Of a stretch of DNA of 64,000 nt, positions 52,417 to 61,765 are shown in pieces. A program made the translations under genes and the position numbers. Position 1 is the first letter of the stretch; every line of letters begins with the position of its first letter. The notes below the pieces were generated by a model, which was given only the letters and a program-made list of their open reading frames with translations, was not told the origin of the DNA and ran no database searches. Origin of the DNA: an uncultured Alistipes sp. (GTDB taxonomy: Bacteria > Bacteroidota > Bacteroidia > Bacteroidales > Rikenellaceae); assembly GCA_900541585.1 (NCBI GenBank), contig UQKD01000002.1:161605-225604 (forward strand). Direction: 5' to 3'.

Positions 52417-53736
52417 CTATTTTAATTGTTTTTTATTCTCTTCGATCACGGTTTCGTACACCGATTTGATCTTCGCCGCGGCGTCGTTCCACTTGAGGTT
52501 GGTCACCTCTTCGAGGCCCTTCGAGGCGAACATGTCCGACAGGGCGGGATACTTGATCAGTCCGTAGATGGCGTCGGCCAGGGCGTCCACGTCCCAGTAG
52601 TCGACCTTTACGGCGTAGTCCAGCACTTCGGCCACGCCGCTCTGCTTGGAGATGATCACCGGGACGTTCGAGCGCATCGCCTCCAGCGGCGAGATGCCGA
52701 AAGGCTCCGAGACGGAGGGCATCACGTAGACGTCCGACAGCTGGAACATCTTGTGCACGTCCTCCCCGCGGAGGAATCCCGTGAAGTGGAACCGGTCGGC
52801 GATGCCGAGCCGCGCCACGCGGCGGATGACGTGGTTCATCATGTCGCCCGAACCGGCCATCACGAACCGCACGTCGGGAACCCGCTTGAGGACCTTGGCG
52901 GCCGCCTCGACGAAGTAGTCGGGGCCTTTCTGGTAGGTGATGCGCCCCAGGAAGGTCACGATTTTGTCGTCGACGCCCCGCTCGGGTGTTGTGCCGCAGT
53001 TCTGGGCGAAGCGCACGGCATTGTGCACCGTGACGACCCGCTCGGCCGGAACGCCGTAGCGGTTGATGACGATATTGCGCGTGAGGTTCGAAACGGCGAT
53101 CACCCGGTCGGCGGCGTGCATGCCGGCCCGCTCGATGGCGTAGACCTGCGTGTTGACGTTCTCGCCCGAGCGGTCGTACTCCGTGGCGTGCATGTGCACC
53201 ACCAGCGGCTTGCCCGACACGCGCTTGGCCGCAATGCCGGCGTAATAGGTCAGCCAGTCGTGGGCGTGGATCACGTCGAACTGCCCTTCGAGGTCCTTGG
53301 CCACCTGCGCGGCGACCACGGCGTAGCGCGCCACCTCCTCCATGAGGTTGGCGCCGTACTTGCCCGAGAAGGTGTAGCGCTGTTTCCAGGCGTCGGTCGT
53401 CGACCAGGTCTTCCGGCCCGACTTGACATATTGCTCGTGGTAGGATTCGTACTCCTCGGGGGAGATATAGGGGACCATGTTCGAGTCGATGTGGATGAAC
53501 GACATCTTCTCCAGAATGTCGTCCGCGCCGCTGCCCGTCGAACCGTACATGGCCTCCACGTCGCTGGCGTTCACGACGTGCGTGAAACGCTGGTCCTCGT
53601 CGCCGTAGGCATGCGGAACGATGAAGGTGACGTCTACACCGTTGCGCGCTAGTCCGCGGGTCATTCCGTAGCAGGCCGTTCCAAGCCCGCCTGCAATGTG
53701 GGGCGGAAACTCCCATCCGAACATTAAAACTCTCAT
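52417..53736 (-). CDS. GT4-family glycosyltransferase, glycogen synthase-like (439 aa)
   Basis: GT-B fold. MFGWEFPPHIAGGLGTACYG resembles the ADP-glucose or glucan synthase start (KxGGL-like loop), VIHAHDWLTYYAG the central motif, and SEPFGISPLEAM the donor-binding E-x7-E. No signal peptide. Its place between the debranching enzyme and the GH57 gene suggests glucan elongation from a nucleotide sugar, alongside the GT3 domain upstream. The 171 bp before it hold a perfect C/G palindrome and no promoter I can read. Confidence 0.88.
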   Translation of the reverse strand: MRVLMFGWEFPPHIAGGLGTACYGMTRGLARNGVDVTFIVPHAYGDEDQRFTHVVNASDVEAMYGSTGSGADDILEKMSFIHIDSNMVPYISPEEYESYHEQYVKSGRKTWSTTDAWKQRYTFSGKYGANLMEEVARYAVVAAQVAKDLEGQFDVIHAHDWLTYYAGIAAKRVSGKPLVVHMHATEYDRSGENVNTQVYAIERAGMHAADRVIAVSNLTRNIVINRYGVPAERVVTVHNAVRFAQNCGTTPERGVDDKIVTFLGRITYQKGPDYFVEAAAKVLKRVPDVRFVMAGSGDMMNHVIRRVARLGIADRFHFTGFLRGEDVHKMFQLSDVYVMPSVSEPFGISPLEAMRSNVPVIISKQSGVAEVLDYAVKVDYWDVDALADAIYGLIKYPALSDMFASKGLEEVTNLKWNDAAAKIKSVYETVIEENKKQLK

Positions 53737-53835
53737 ACCTTATCTTTTTGTAATTTCATTTTTGCCGCCTGTGCGCTTTCTCTCCGCATCCCTTCACGGC
53801 GCTCGGCCGTGTCCGTAAGTCAGATCCCGCTTTGA

Positions 53836-53856
53836 ACCCCTCCCCAGGGGAGGGGT
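53836..53856. repeat. Perfect C/G palindrome in the intergenic space
   Basis: ACCCCTCCCC-A-GGGGAGGGGT, two 10-bp arms with a one-base centre, between the debranching enzyme and GT4 genes. No T run follows, so it is not a standard terminator; it may pause polymerase or mark mRNA processing. Confidence 0.7.
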
Positions 53857-53907
53857 CTCGCCATCCGGCACAACTCTCTTTCACATTGTGCGCCCGGGCC
53901 GTATTCG

Positions 53908-56019
53908 TTATTTCGTTTTTTTCGTCGTTTTCTTCTCCGTTGTCTTTTTTGCGGCCGGTCTCTTCGCAGCTTTTGCTGCGGGTTTCCCGGCCTTCGCGGC
54001 AACCCCTTTCTTACCAACGTTTTCTGCGGCCTTCGCAGTCTTCGGATTCGCTTTTTTCGCGATCTTTTCCGACTTTCCGGGCTTTTCTTCCGGTTTGCGC
54101 GCGAGGATCATGCCGTAAATGTCCAGCACGGCCGCGACGCTCCACGCCTGCGAGATGGCGCCGCGCGGTGCGAACGGGGGATCGGCGTCGAACAGCTCGC
54201 CGATCGAACCGATGCCGTAGGTCTGGATGTCCTCCTCGAATCCGGCGAGAATCTCCTCGGCCTGCGGCAGGAAGGCGTCGCCGTCGATGTCGAAGCAGGC
54301 GCTGACGTAGAACGACAGCAGCCACGGCCATACCGAGCCGTTCTTGCCCGCGAAGTCGCGTTCGGCGGGAGTGCCCTCCTGCGAACCCTTGTAAAGCGGA
54401 TTGCGGGGCGAGAGCGTGCGCAGTCCCTTCGGCGTGAGGAGGTGCTGCCGTACCGTGCGGATCACCTCCAGCTGGGTCTGCTCGTCGAGCATCTTGTAGG
54501 GCAGTCCGCAGGCGACGATCATGTTCGGGCGGATGTCCGTACCGGTGCCGTCGCAGCCCACATAGTCGGCCAGGTAGCCTTCGGGCAGGCGGAACAGCTC
54601 GTTGAACGTCGCCGCGGTGCGTTCGGGCAGTTTCTCCCACGCCTTCACGAACTTCGTGTCGCCAGCCTCGCCGGCCAGCCGGAGGGTGTAGCGGACGGCG
54701 TTGTACCACAGGGCGTTGACCTCGACCTGGTAGCCGTTGCGCGGGGTGACGGAGCGGCCGTCGATCACGGAGTTCATCCACGTGAGGGGAACCTCGTCCG
54801 ACGAGGCCCATACCAGTCCGTTGTCGTTGAGCACGACACGGCCCGCGACGCCCCGTTTATACGATTCGAGCACCTGCTTCATGGCTTCGCCGTAGCGTTT
54901 CCAGATCTTCTTCGCGCCGATCTGCGCTTCGAGCCGCTGGAGGGTCCAGAAGAACCACAGCGGGGCGTCCGCGGCCACCGCCGCCGAAGCGTTCCCGGCG
55001 AACATGCCGTCCTGCATGCCGCGCACCTGCGTGTCGAGGGCGTCGATGCAGTCCTCCTTATGGTTCTGCCACAGGGTGATGCCCGGCAGCGAGACGAAGG
55101 TCTGGCGGCCCGAAACCCCGTGCCACGGATAACCCGAGACCACCTCCGTCCGGTTGCCCGGGCGGCGGATCACGAACTGCCGCGCCGAGTGTTCGAGACA
55201 GCTGATGAAGTCGATCTTGTGCGTGCGGCGCGCGATGGAGCCGCCGAAGACCTCCTCGATGGTTTTCGTCGAACCCATTTCGTCGAGCGATGCCGAGAAG
55301 ATGATGCTCTCGCCCTTCTTGAGCTCGGTCTCGAAATAGCCCGTGGTCATCAGGTCCTCGTAGCCGTCGTAGCCGCGGGCGATGTCCTGCCGGTATTCGA
55401 AGTTGTAGTACCAGTCGGGTGCCGGCACAAACTCCGCGCCGGGTTTGCTGGTCTGGAGGTACAGCCACGGGAACGACCCGTAGAGACGGCATTTCACGCC
55501 GTTGACGGCCGGGTAGGAGTGCCCGTCGGCCTCCATGTTGGCGTGCGTCAGCGCATGCTTGTCGCGGAAGGCGAGGAACGGGCGCAGCCGGAGGCGCGTT
55601 TCCGAATGGGCGTCGACGAGCGTGTAGCGGATCATCAGCTGCGTGCGCTTGTGAATCCAAAGCATCTCCTTCTTGAGGATCACGCCGCCTACGCGATAGG
55701 TGATCGTGGGGGTCGGGGTGTACTCGAAATCGGTGATGTACTTGTGGCCGCGCGGCTCGTAGGTCCCCTGGAAACGGTGCAGCGCCAGGTTGAACGTCTG
55801 GTCGTGCTGGATGATCGTTTCGTCGAGCGCCGACAGCAGGACGTAGGTCCGGTCGCTGTCATCGATCGGGGCCACCATCAGGCCGTGGTAACGGCGGGTG
55901 TTGCAGCAGACGATGGTCGTGCTCATGTAGCCGCCGATACGGTCCGTTGCGAGCATTTCGCGCTGGAGCGAGTACTCCAGATTGCCCAATTCGCTTTTGT
56001 CGAAAGTAAGTGCTGACAT
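53908..56019 (-). CDS. Glycogen debranching enzyme with lysine-rich tail (703 aa)
   Basis: Amylo-alpha-1,6-glucosidase family. The N-terminal GDE domain begins EMLATDRIGGYMSTTIVCCN, followed by the (alpha/alpha)6 catalytic domain (about 290-640: LWFFWTLQRLEAQIG, YVGCDGTGTDIRPNMIVACG). The last about 60 residues (642-703) are nearly all Lys, Ala, Pro and Thr (KPAAKAAKRPAAKK), like histone H1 tails, with no match to debranching enzymes. Cytoplasmic. It has its own promoter (56046-56077) downstream of the synthase-phosphorylase gene. Confidence 0.9.
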   Translation of the reverse strand: MSALTFDKSELGNLEYSLQREMLATDRIGGYMSTTIVCCNTRRYHGLMVAPIDDSDRTYVLLSALDETIIQHDQTFNLALHRFQGTYEPRGHKYITDFEYTPTPTITYRVGGVILKKEMLWIHKRTQLMIRYTLVDAHSETRLRLRPFLAFRDKHALTHANMEADGHSYPAVNGVKCRLYGSFPWLYLQTSKPGAEFVPAPDWYYNFEYRQDIARGYDGYEDLMTTGYFETELKKGESIIFSASLDEMGSTKTIEEVFGGSIARRTHKIDFISCLEHSARQFVIRRPGNRTEVVSGYPWHGVSGRQTFVSLPGITLWQNHKEDCIDALDTQVRGMQDGMFAGNASAAVAADAPLWFFWTLQRLEAQIGAKKIWKRYGEAMKQVLESYKRGVAGRVVLNDNGLVWASSDEVPLTWMNSVIDGRSVTPRNGYQVEVNALWYNAVRYTLRLAGEAGDTKFVKAWEKLPERTAATFNELFRLPEGYLADYVGCDGTGTDIRPNMIVACGLPYKMLDEQTQLEVIRTVRQHLLTPKGLRTLSPRNPLYKGSQEGTPAERDFAGKNGSVWPWLLSFYVSACFDIDGDAFLPQAEEILAGFEEDIQTYGIGSIGELFDADPPFAPRGAISQAWSVAAVLDIYGMILARKPEEKPGKSEKIAKKANPKTAKAAENVGKKGVAAKAGKPAAKAAKRPAAKKTTEKKTTKKTK

Positions 56020-56045
56020 ATCGCTAAAAAATACGGTTCGTCCTT

Positions 56046-56077
56046 TAAAGATATTGAAATTTCCGAACAGTTACAAC
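56046..56077 (-). promoter_or_regulatory. Internal promoter for the debranching enzyme
   Basis: GTTG (56077-56074), 20 bases, TATCTTTA (56053-56046). Leader about 20 bases. Allows the last three glycogen genes to be expressed without the fusion gene. Confidence 0.65.
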
Positions 56078-56126
56078 TTATTATTGTTAAATATCCAAAT
56101 TTAATACCTTTTAAACAATATTGACA

Positions 56127-59100
56127 TTAGGCCCACTTCACCAGTGCGAAGTCCATGCGGTGGGGCAGGAGCGGGTTCGAGGGGTAGATGCGCAGCGCCA
56201 CGTCGAAAGTGCCGGCTTCGTCGGGCGTGTAGTCGAGTGCGTAGGTGACCTGGCGTCCGTCGACCTTCGCGCGTTCCAGCTGGATCGTGCGGGTGACGTT
56301 GACGGCCTGTCCGCCGACGATCTGCCGCGCGACGACCATCTCCACGCCGATGTCTTCGGGACGGAGGTTGGCGATGTCGAGCGTTACGGCGAACTGGTAC
56401 TTCTCGCCGACGCAGACGGCCTCCTTGTCGATCTTCACGCGCTGCACGTCGACGATGCGCACCTGGTCCCATGCGGCGGAGACCTTGCGCTTCCAGGCCG
56501 CGATCTCGCGGGCCATGCGGTAGGCTTCGGCGCTCATCTCGCGCTTGCGCGCGGCGAGTTTGTCGTAGAACCGGTTTTCGTAGTCGATCAGCATGCGGTT
56601 GGTCGTGAAGTTCGAGGCGATGTCGGCCACGCACTTCTTCACCGACGAAACCCACTCGTGCGGGATGCCGTCCGTGCCGCGGGCGTAGTATTTCGGGGCG
56701 ATCTGCTCCTCGATGGTGTTGTAGATCATCTCGGCGTCGAGTTCGTCCTGGTAGTGCTGGTCGGCGAAGGTGCGCTCCATCGGGAGCATCCATCCGGCGC
56801 CCTCCTTGTAGCCCTCGACCCACCAGCCGTCGAGCACGGAGAATTGCAGCACGCCGTTCATCACGCACTTCTCGCCCGAGGTTCCCGAGGCTTCGAGCGG
56901 GCGTGTGGGCGTGTTCAGCCAGACGTCGACGCCCTGCACCATGCGGCGGGCAAGCTCCATGTCGTAGTTCTGCAGGAAGAGGATCTTGCCCACGAACTGC
57001 GGCATGGCGGCAACCTCGACGATGCGTTTGATGAGGTCCTGCCCCGGCTTGTCGTTGGGGTGCGCCTTGCCCGCGAAGATGAACTGCACGGGACGCTCCT
57101 TGTTGTTGACGATCGCCGCCAGGCGGTCGAGGTTCGTGAACAGCAGGTAGGCGCGCTTGTAGGTGGCGAAGCGGCGTGCGAAGCCGATGGTCAGAGAGTC
57201 GGGCTTGATGCCCTCGATGACCTGCAGCATCTGGCGCGGCGAGTCGAGGCGCACCTGCCTGGGGTCGCTGTAACGCCGGCGGATATGCTTGATGAGTTTG
57301 TTCTTGAGCTTCATGCGCTCCTCCCACAACTCCCCGTCGGGGATGTCGTGGACCTTCTGCCAGGCGGGGATGTCGTAGACGTGGCCTTCGAATCCGTCGG
57401 CGAAGTAGCGGGCGTAGAGGCGGCGCAGCGACGAGGCGATCCACGTCGGGAAGTGCACGCCGTTGGTGACGTAGCCGATGTGCAGCTCGTTCTTGAAATA
57501 ACCCGGCCACATGTTGCCCAGGATGTCCTTCGAGACCTCGCCGTGGAGCCACGACACGCCGTTGACCTCCTGCGAGAGGTTGCAGGCCAGCACCGACATC
57601 GAGAACTTCTCGTTGGGGTCGTTGGGGTTGGTCTTGCCCAGGTTTATATACTGCTCCCAGGTGATGCCCAGCACGTCGGGATAGTGCGACATGTACTGGC
57701 GGATCATCGACTCGGGGAATGCGTCGTGGCCTGCGGGCACGGGGGTGTGCGTCGTGAAGAGCGACGAACTGCGGACCACCTCCAATGCCTCGGAGAACGA
57801 GAGTTTGCGGTGGTTCACCAGGTCGCGGATGCGTTCGACGCCGATGAATGCGGCGTGACCCTCGTTGCAGTGGAACACGTCGTGCTTGATGCCCAGCTGG
57901 CGCAGTGCGCGGATGCCGCCGATACCCAGCAGGATCTCCTGCTTGAGGCGGTTCTCCCAGTCGCCTCCGTAGAGGTAGTGGGTGACCTGGCGGTCCTCTT
58001 CGAGGTTGTCCTCGATATCGGCGTCGAGCAGATAGAGGTCCGTGCGGCCCACCTGGCATTTCCAGACGCGCGCCGAGAGCGTGCGGCCCGGGAAGGCGAT
58101 GGTGACGGTCACCCAGCCTCCGGCCTCGTCGCGCACGGGCGAGATCGGCAGTTTGTAGAAATTCTGCGCCTCGTAGGTGGCTTCCTGCGCACCCTGCGAC
58201 GAGAGCCGCTGCGTGAAGTATCCGTAGCGGTACAAAAGGCCCACGGCGGCCATCGGAACGTTCTTGTCCGAAGCCTCCTTGAGGTAGTCGCCGGCCAGGA
58301 TGCCCAGGCCGCCCGAGTAGATCTTCAGCGACGAGTGCAGGCCGTATTCCATCGAGAAGTACGAAACCGTCGTCGCCTTCGGGTCGGGCTTCTCGTTCAT
58401 GTAGTCGCGGAACTGCGTGTGCACGGCGTCGAGCTGTGCGAGGAAGTTCGTGTCCTTTTCAAGTTCCTTCATCCGCTCGACGCTCATCTTGTCGAGGAAG
58501 GCGATCGGGTTACGGTCCGATTCGGCCCACAGCACGGGGTCGATGCCTTCGAACAGGTCGCGGGCCCCGGGGTTCCAGCACCACCAGAGGTTGCGCGAAA
58601 GCTCTTCGAGAGCGTGCAGCCGCTTGGGCAGCGTCTTGTCGACCATCATGCGGCTCCAGACGGGTTTCTCGACGAACAGCTGCTGGCGCACGAAGTTGAT
58701 CTGCTCGGTCTTGGCCCCGCCGTCGTCGAGCACGGCGCGGTTGGTGCGGACGATCGAACTCTCGACCGCTTCGGAGTAGGCCTGCTCGTAGGCGGCGAAG
58801 AGGTGTTCCCAAAGCGCCGTCAGCGAGATTTCATAGGCCGAGGTATGCTGTTCGTTGACGTGTTTCTCGTCCAGCAGGCTGAAACGCAGCAGCGTATCGG
58901 CGATCTTCGCCTCGACCTCCTTGTCGTTGTAGTCGTCGCGGCGGATGACCTCCACGCCGGCGTGCTCGCGCTGCTTGTCGACCCAGATGCCGAATCCGGC
59001 CAGTGTCGTGGTGACCGTCGGGATGGAGAAGGCCACCGATTCCAGCGGGGTATAGCCCCACGGCTCGTAGTAGGAGGGGAAAACCGTGATGTCCATGCCC

Positions 59101-60377
59101 ACGAGCAGTTCGTAGTAATCCTTGTGGAAGATGCCGTCGGCCTTGTTGAGGTACGTGGGGACGAAGATCACCTTCACCTTCGATCCGGGATCGGTGAGGT
59201 TGCTGTTCTTCAGCGCGTTCACGATGGGGTCCCACGTCGCGTTCTCAAGGTAGTGGGTCGAATATTTATACTGGCTTTCGTCGATGGGTTTCGACGGGTC
59301 GGCCAGGTGGGCCTGCAGGTCGACGCGCGGGCCGCGGTTGCCGGCCGGTACGGTGATGTAGGCCAGCACCTCGCGCCGGAGACGGTCCGAGGCGGCGAGC
59401 TGCTTGAGCGACTCGATGAAGACGTCGATGCCCTTATTGCGGAACTCGTAGCGGCCGCTGGTCCCGACGATCAGCGGGTCGCCCGTGAATTTTTCGCCCA
59501 GGCAGGCTTCGGCTACCGTGATCATCGCCTTGCGGGCCTCGTCGCGCTTGGTGTAATACTCGTCGCCCGACCATACGAAGTCGTTCTCGAAACCGTTGGG
59601 CGTCACGGCGTCCGGCTCGCGGCCCAGCAGGTATTTGCATTCGTTGGCCGTGATGTCGCTCACCGTCAGGAAAGCGTCGTGGTACGTGGCGGCCATCTTC
59701 TCGATCGAGTGCTTGGCCGTGACGTTGAACTGGCGCGCCAGCTCGTCGGCATTGAATTTCGGGAGGTCGTTGTAGAGCGGCAGGCGGTTGCCGGCGATGC
59801 AGCGGCCCATGACCGTGGCGTGGGTGGTGAACACCGTGGCGATGTAGGGGGCGTGGTTGCGCAGGTAGAGGCCGCCCGCGGCGGTCATCCACTCATGGAA
59901 ATGCGCGGCGGCCTTCTCGGCCGGCGTGCCGAAAGTCTCGACGTAGGAGGCGATCACAACGCCTGCGGCCCACCCGAACAGCACCGGTTCGATGTAGTCC
60001 CACTGGCCCGAGATCGAGTCCACGTGGTACGATTCCCAGAGGCTTTTGAGTATTTCGTCCTTGCGGGGGATCAGCGACGAGAAGTCGACCAGCACCACCG
60101 TCGGCTCACCTTTGATCTTCCAGCGACCGACGCGGACGCGGATACCTTCGTTGTAGAGGCTTTGGCGCCAGGCTTTCAGCAGGTTGGGGTCCTCCTCGAA
60201 CTCCGGGTTGACACCTTCGTGCGAGAGGTCGGGACCCAGCAGGACGTAGCGGTCTGCGAATTTGCGGGTGACGGTCTGCGCTTTGGTGGAAATGACGGTG
60301 TGGATACCGCCGACCTTGTTGCATACTTCCCAACTTACTTCGAACAGCAAATCGGGGGAGTGTTTGGCATTGCTCAT
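56127..60377 (-). CDS. Glycogen synthase (GT3) fused to glucan phosphorylase (GT35), 1416 aa
   Basis: Residues about 1-555 are a GT3, eukaryotic-type glycogen synthase (FEVSWEVCNKVGGIHTVIS, FHEWMTAAGGLYL, FTTHATVMGR, PSYYEPWGYTPLE with the E-x7-E). From about 584 (LPKRLHALEELSRNLWWCWN, a DUF3417-type start) runs a GT35 alpha-glucan phosphorylase with FHCNEGHAAF, FTTHTPVPAGHD and the PLP site GTSGEKCVMNG (Lys about 1164). Both active sites look intact, so synthesis and phosphorolysis sit in one chain. Related fusions exist in Bacteroides. A beta-rich tail of about 100 residues follows. First gene of the cluster. Confidence 0.92.
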   Translation of the reverse strand: MSNAKHSPDLLFEVSWEVCNKVGGIHTVISTKAQTVTRKFADRYVLLGPDLSHEGVNPEFEEDPNLLKAWRQSLYNEGIRVRVGRWKIKGEPTVVLVDFSSLIPRKDEILKSLWESYHVDSISGQWDYIEPVLFGWAAGVVIASYVETFGTPAEKAAAHFHEWMTAAGGLYLRNHAPYIATVFTTHATVMGRCIAGNRLPLYNDLPKFNADELARQFNVTAKHSIEKMAATYHDAFLTVSDITANECKYLLGREPDAVTPNGFENDFVWSGDEYYTKRDEARKAMITVAEACLGEKFTGDPLIVGTSGRYEFRNKGIDVFIESLKQLAASDRLRREVLAYITVPAGNRGPRVDLQAHLADPSKPIDESQYKYSTHYLENATWDPIVNALKNSNLTDPGSKVKVIFVPTYLNKADGIFHKDYYELLVGMDITVFPSYYEPWGYTPLESVAFSIPTVTTTLAGFGIWVDKQREHAGVEVIRRDDYNDKEVEAKIADTLLRFSLLDEKHVNEQHTSAYEISLTALWEHLFAAYEQAYSEAVESSIVRTNRAVLDDGGAKTEQINFVRQQLFVEKPVWSRMMVDKTLPKRLHALEELSRNLWWCWNPGARDLFEGIDPVLWAESDRNPIAFLDKMSVERMKELEKDTNFLAQLDAVHTQFRDYMNEKPDPKATTVSYFSMEYGLHSSLKIYSGGLGILAGDYLKEASDKNVPMAAVGLLYRYGYFTQRLSSQGAQEATYEAQNFYKLPISPVRDEAGGWVTVTIAFPGRTLSARVWKCQVGRTDLYLLDADIEDNLEEDRQVTHYLYGGDWENRLKQEILLGIGGIRALRQLGIKHDVFHCNEGHAAFIGVERIRDLVNHRKLSFSEALEVVRSSSLFTTHTPVPAGHDAFPESMIRQYMSHYPDVLGITWEQYINLGKTNPNDPNEKFSMSVLACNLSQEVNGVSWLHGEVSKDILGNMWPGYFKNELHIGYVTNGVHFPTWIASSLRRLYARYFADGFEGHVYDIPAWQKVHDIPDGELWEERMKLKNKLIKHIRRRYSDPRQVRLDSPRQMLQVIEGIKPDSLTIGFARRFATYKRAYLLFTNLDRLAAIVNNKERPVQFIFAGKAHPNDKPGQDLIKRIVEVAAMPQFVGKILFLQNYDMELARRMVQGVDVWLNTPTRPLEASGTSGEKCVMNGVLQFSVLDGWWVEGYKEGAGWMLPMERTFADQHYQDELDAEMIYNTIEEQIAPKYYARGTDGIPHEWVSSVKKCVADIASNFTTNRMLIDYENRFYDKLAARKREMSAEAYRMAREIAAWKRKVSAAWDQVRIVDVQRVKIDKEAVCVGEKYQFAVTLDIANLRPEDIGVEMVVARQIVGGQAVNVTRTIQLERAKVDGRQVTYALDYTPDEAGTFDVALRIYPSNPLLPHRMDFALVKWA

Positions 60378-60429
60378 ATATTTATGCTAATTTGTAATTT
60401 TCGTGACGAACCGAAGAAGAATTCGGCCG

Positions 60430-60461
60430 CAAAGGTAACACTTATATTTATATTAAACAAT
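60430..60461 (-). promoter_or_regulatory. Promoter of the glycogen cluster
   Basis: ATTG (60461-60458), 20 bases, TACCTTTG (60437-60430). Leader about 47 bases. Confidence 0.75.
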
Positions 60462-60532
60462 CGGAATCGGGTATTTCTAAAAATATTTAAGAATAACTTA
60501 ACATTTCAGTTTCACTTGGTTGCGGTCTTTGG

Positions 60533-61645
60533 TTACGTTTCGAAAAACGTTTCGATCACCGCGTCGGAGACCAGCATCCGCGCCGGCGGGACGGCCATCC
60601 GGCCCGCTGCGAGGACGAGCGTGCGGCTCTCCAGCCACGGTTCCGCGTCGCGCATCATCCGTGCCGCGCGTTCTTTCCCGAACAGCCTTTCCGCCTCCCG
60701 GACGTCGATGCCTTCGGCCGTGCGCAGCCGTGTCATCACGTATTCGTTGAAGCGGTCGCGGTCGGTGAGCACCTCCGCTTCGGCGGGCGCCCCGCCGATG
60801 TATTCCGCCACCGAACCGACGTTCCAGCGGCGTTCCCGGCCGTCGAACGAGTGGGCTGCGGGGCCGATGCCGAGGTACTCCACGCCGTGCCAGTAGGCTG
60901 CGTTGTGGCGGGCGCGGAAGCCGGGCAGGGCGAAATTCGAAACCTCGTAGTGTTCGAACCCTGCCCCGGTCAGCGTTTCGTGCACGAGGGCGTATTCCGC
61001 TTCGCTGGTCGCTTCGTCCACCGGGGCGAACTGTCCGCGGGCGGCCTGCCGTCCGAAGGCCGTACCGGGTTCGACGGTCAAATGGTATGCCGAAATGTGC
61101 TGCACGCCCAGCGCGAGGGCGCCGTCGAGCGAGCGGCGCAGCGCGTCGCCGCCGAAACCCGGCACGCCGAAAATCAGGTCGACGGTGATATTTTCGTAAC
61201 CTTCGCGCTGCGCGCTGCGCACGGCCTGAACGGCTTGCGCCGCATTGTGGCGGCGGTTCATCAGTTTGAGGCATGCGTCGTCGAACGACTGGATGCCGAC
61301 CGACAGGCGGTCGACACCCGCGCGGCGCAGTGCCGCAAGGTAGGCGGGCGTGAGGTCGTCGGGGTTGGCTTCGAGCGTGGTCTCCTCCGCCGCAGAGCAA
61401 TCGAACAGCATTGCGGCATGGTCCAACAGCCCCGCGACAGCCTCCGGGGCGCACAGCGAGGGGGTTCCGCCGCCGAAGTAGCGGGTGCGCACAGGCTCGC
61501 CGCCCAGGTATTCCCGCCGGGCGTCCAGTTCGCGGTGCATGGACTCCAGAAGCGGGTCCATGCGGCGCAGGTCGACGCTTTTGTAGAAATCGCAGTAGGC
61601 GCAGACGCGCTTGCAGAAGGGTATGTGGAAATAAAGTCCGGCCAT
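60533..61645 (-). CDS. hemW: HemW, radical SAM heme chaperone
   Basis: Formerly annotated as oxygen-independent coproporphyrinogen III oxidase; HemW proteins carry heme. Radical SAM motif CKRVCAYCDF (residues about 10-19) after MAGLYFHIPF, GGGTPSL, and DRLSVGIQSFDD. The Cys pattern CxxxCxxC plus a following Phe is the HemW type. 370 residues. ATG 61645 is the only start matching the family; the frame is open far upstream but that part is antisense noise. The -7 element ends five bases before the ATG, so the mRNA is probably leaderless. Confidence 0.95.
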   Translation of the reverse strand: MAGLYFHIPFCKRVCAYCDFYKSVDLRRMDPLLESMHRELDARREYLGGEPVRTRYFGGGTPSLCAPEAVAGLLDHAAMLFDCSAAEETTLEANPDDLTPAYLAALRRAGVDRLSVGIQSFDDACLKLMNRRHNAAQAVQAVRSAQREGYENITVDLIFGVPGFGGDALRRSLDGALALGVQHISAYHLTVEPGTAFGRQAARGQFAPVDEATSEAEYALVHETLTGAGFEHYEVSNFALPGFRARHNAAYWHGVEYLGIGPAAHSFDGRERRWNVGSVAEYIGGAPAEAEVLTDRDRFNEYVMTRLRTAEGIDVREAERLFGKERAARMMRDAEPWLESRTLVLAAGRMAVPPARMLVSDAVIETFFET

Positions 61646-61650
61646 ATTAA

Positions 61651-61681
61651 CAAAGATACGAAAAAGGCGGATGGTTGCAAA
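61651..61681 (-). promoter_or_regulatory. hemW promoter
   Basis: TTTG (61681-61678), 19 bases, TATCTTTG (61658-61651). Only five bases separate the -7 element from the ATG at 61645. Confidence 0.8.
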
Positions 61682-61765
61682 ACTGAATTGCGTCCGGTGC
61701 GGGAAAACCTTCCGATGCATAAAAGTGTCGTCACGACACCAAAGATACGAAAAAGGCGGATGGTT
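61651..61765. repeat. 26-bp direct repeat and 15-bp palindrome upstream of hemW
   Basis: Identical 26-bp copies at 61651-61676 and 61740-61765, each including a TATCTTTG -7 element; the second abuts the GH32 stop codon and lacks a -33. Between them lies a perfect palindrome GTGTCGT-C-ACGACAC (61725-61739). Confidence 0.9.

Noticed and set aside
56121..60896. A 1591-codon open frame antisense to the synthase-phosphorylase gene
   Set aside because: High-GC coding DNA with little A/T in third positions lacks antisense stops. The translation is low-complexity Val/Asp/Gly/Arg without any domain, while the minus frame has full enzyme motifs.
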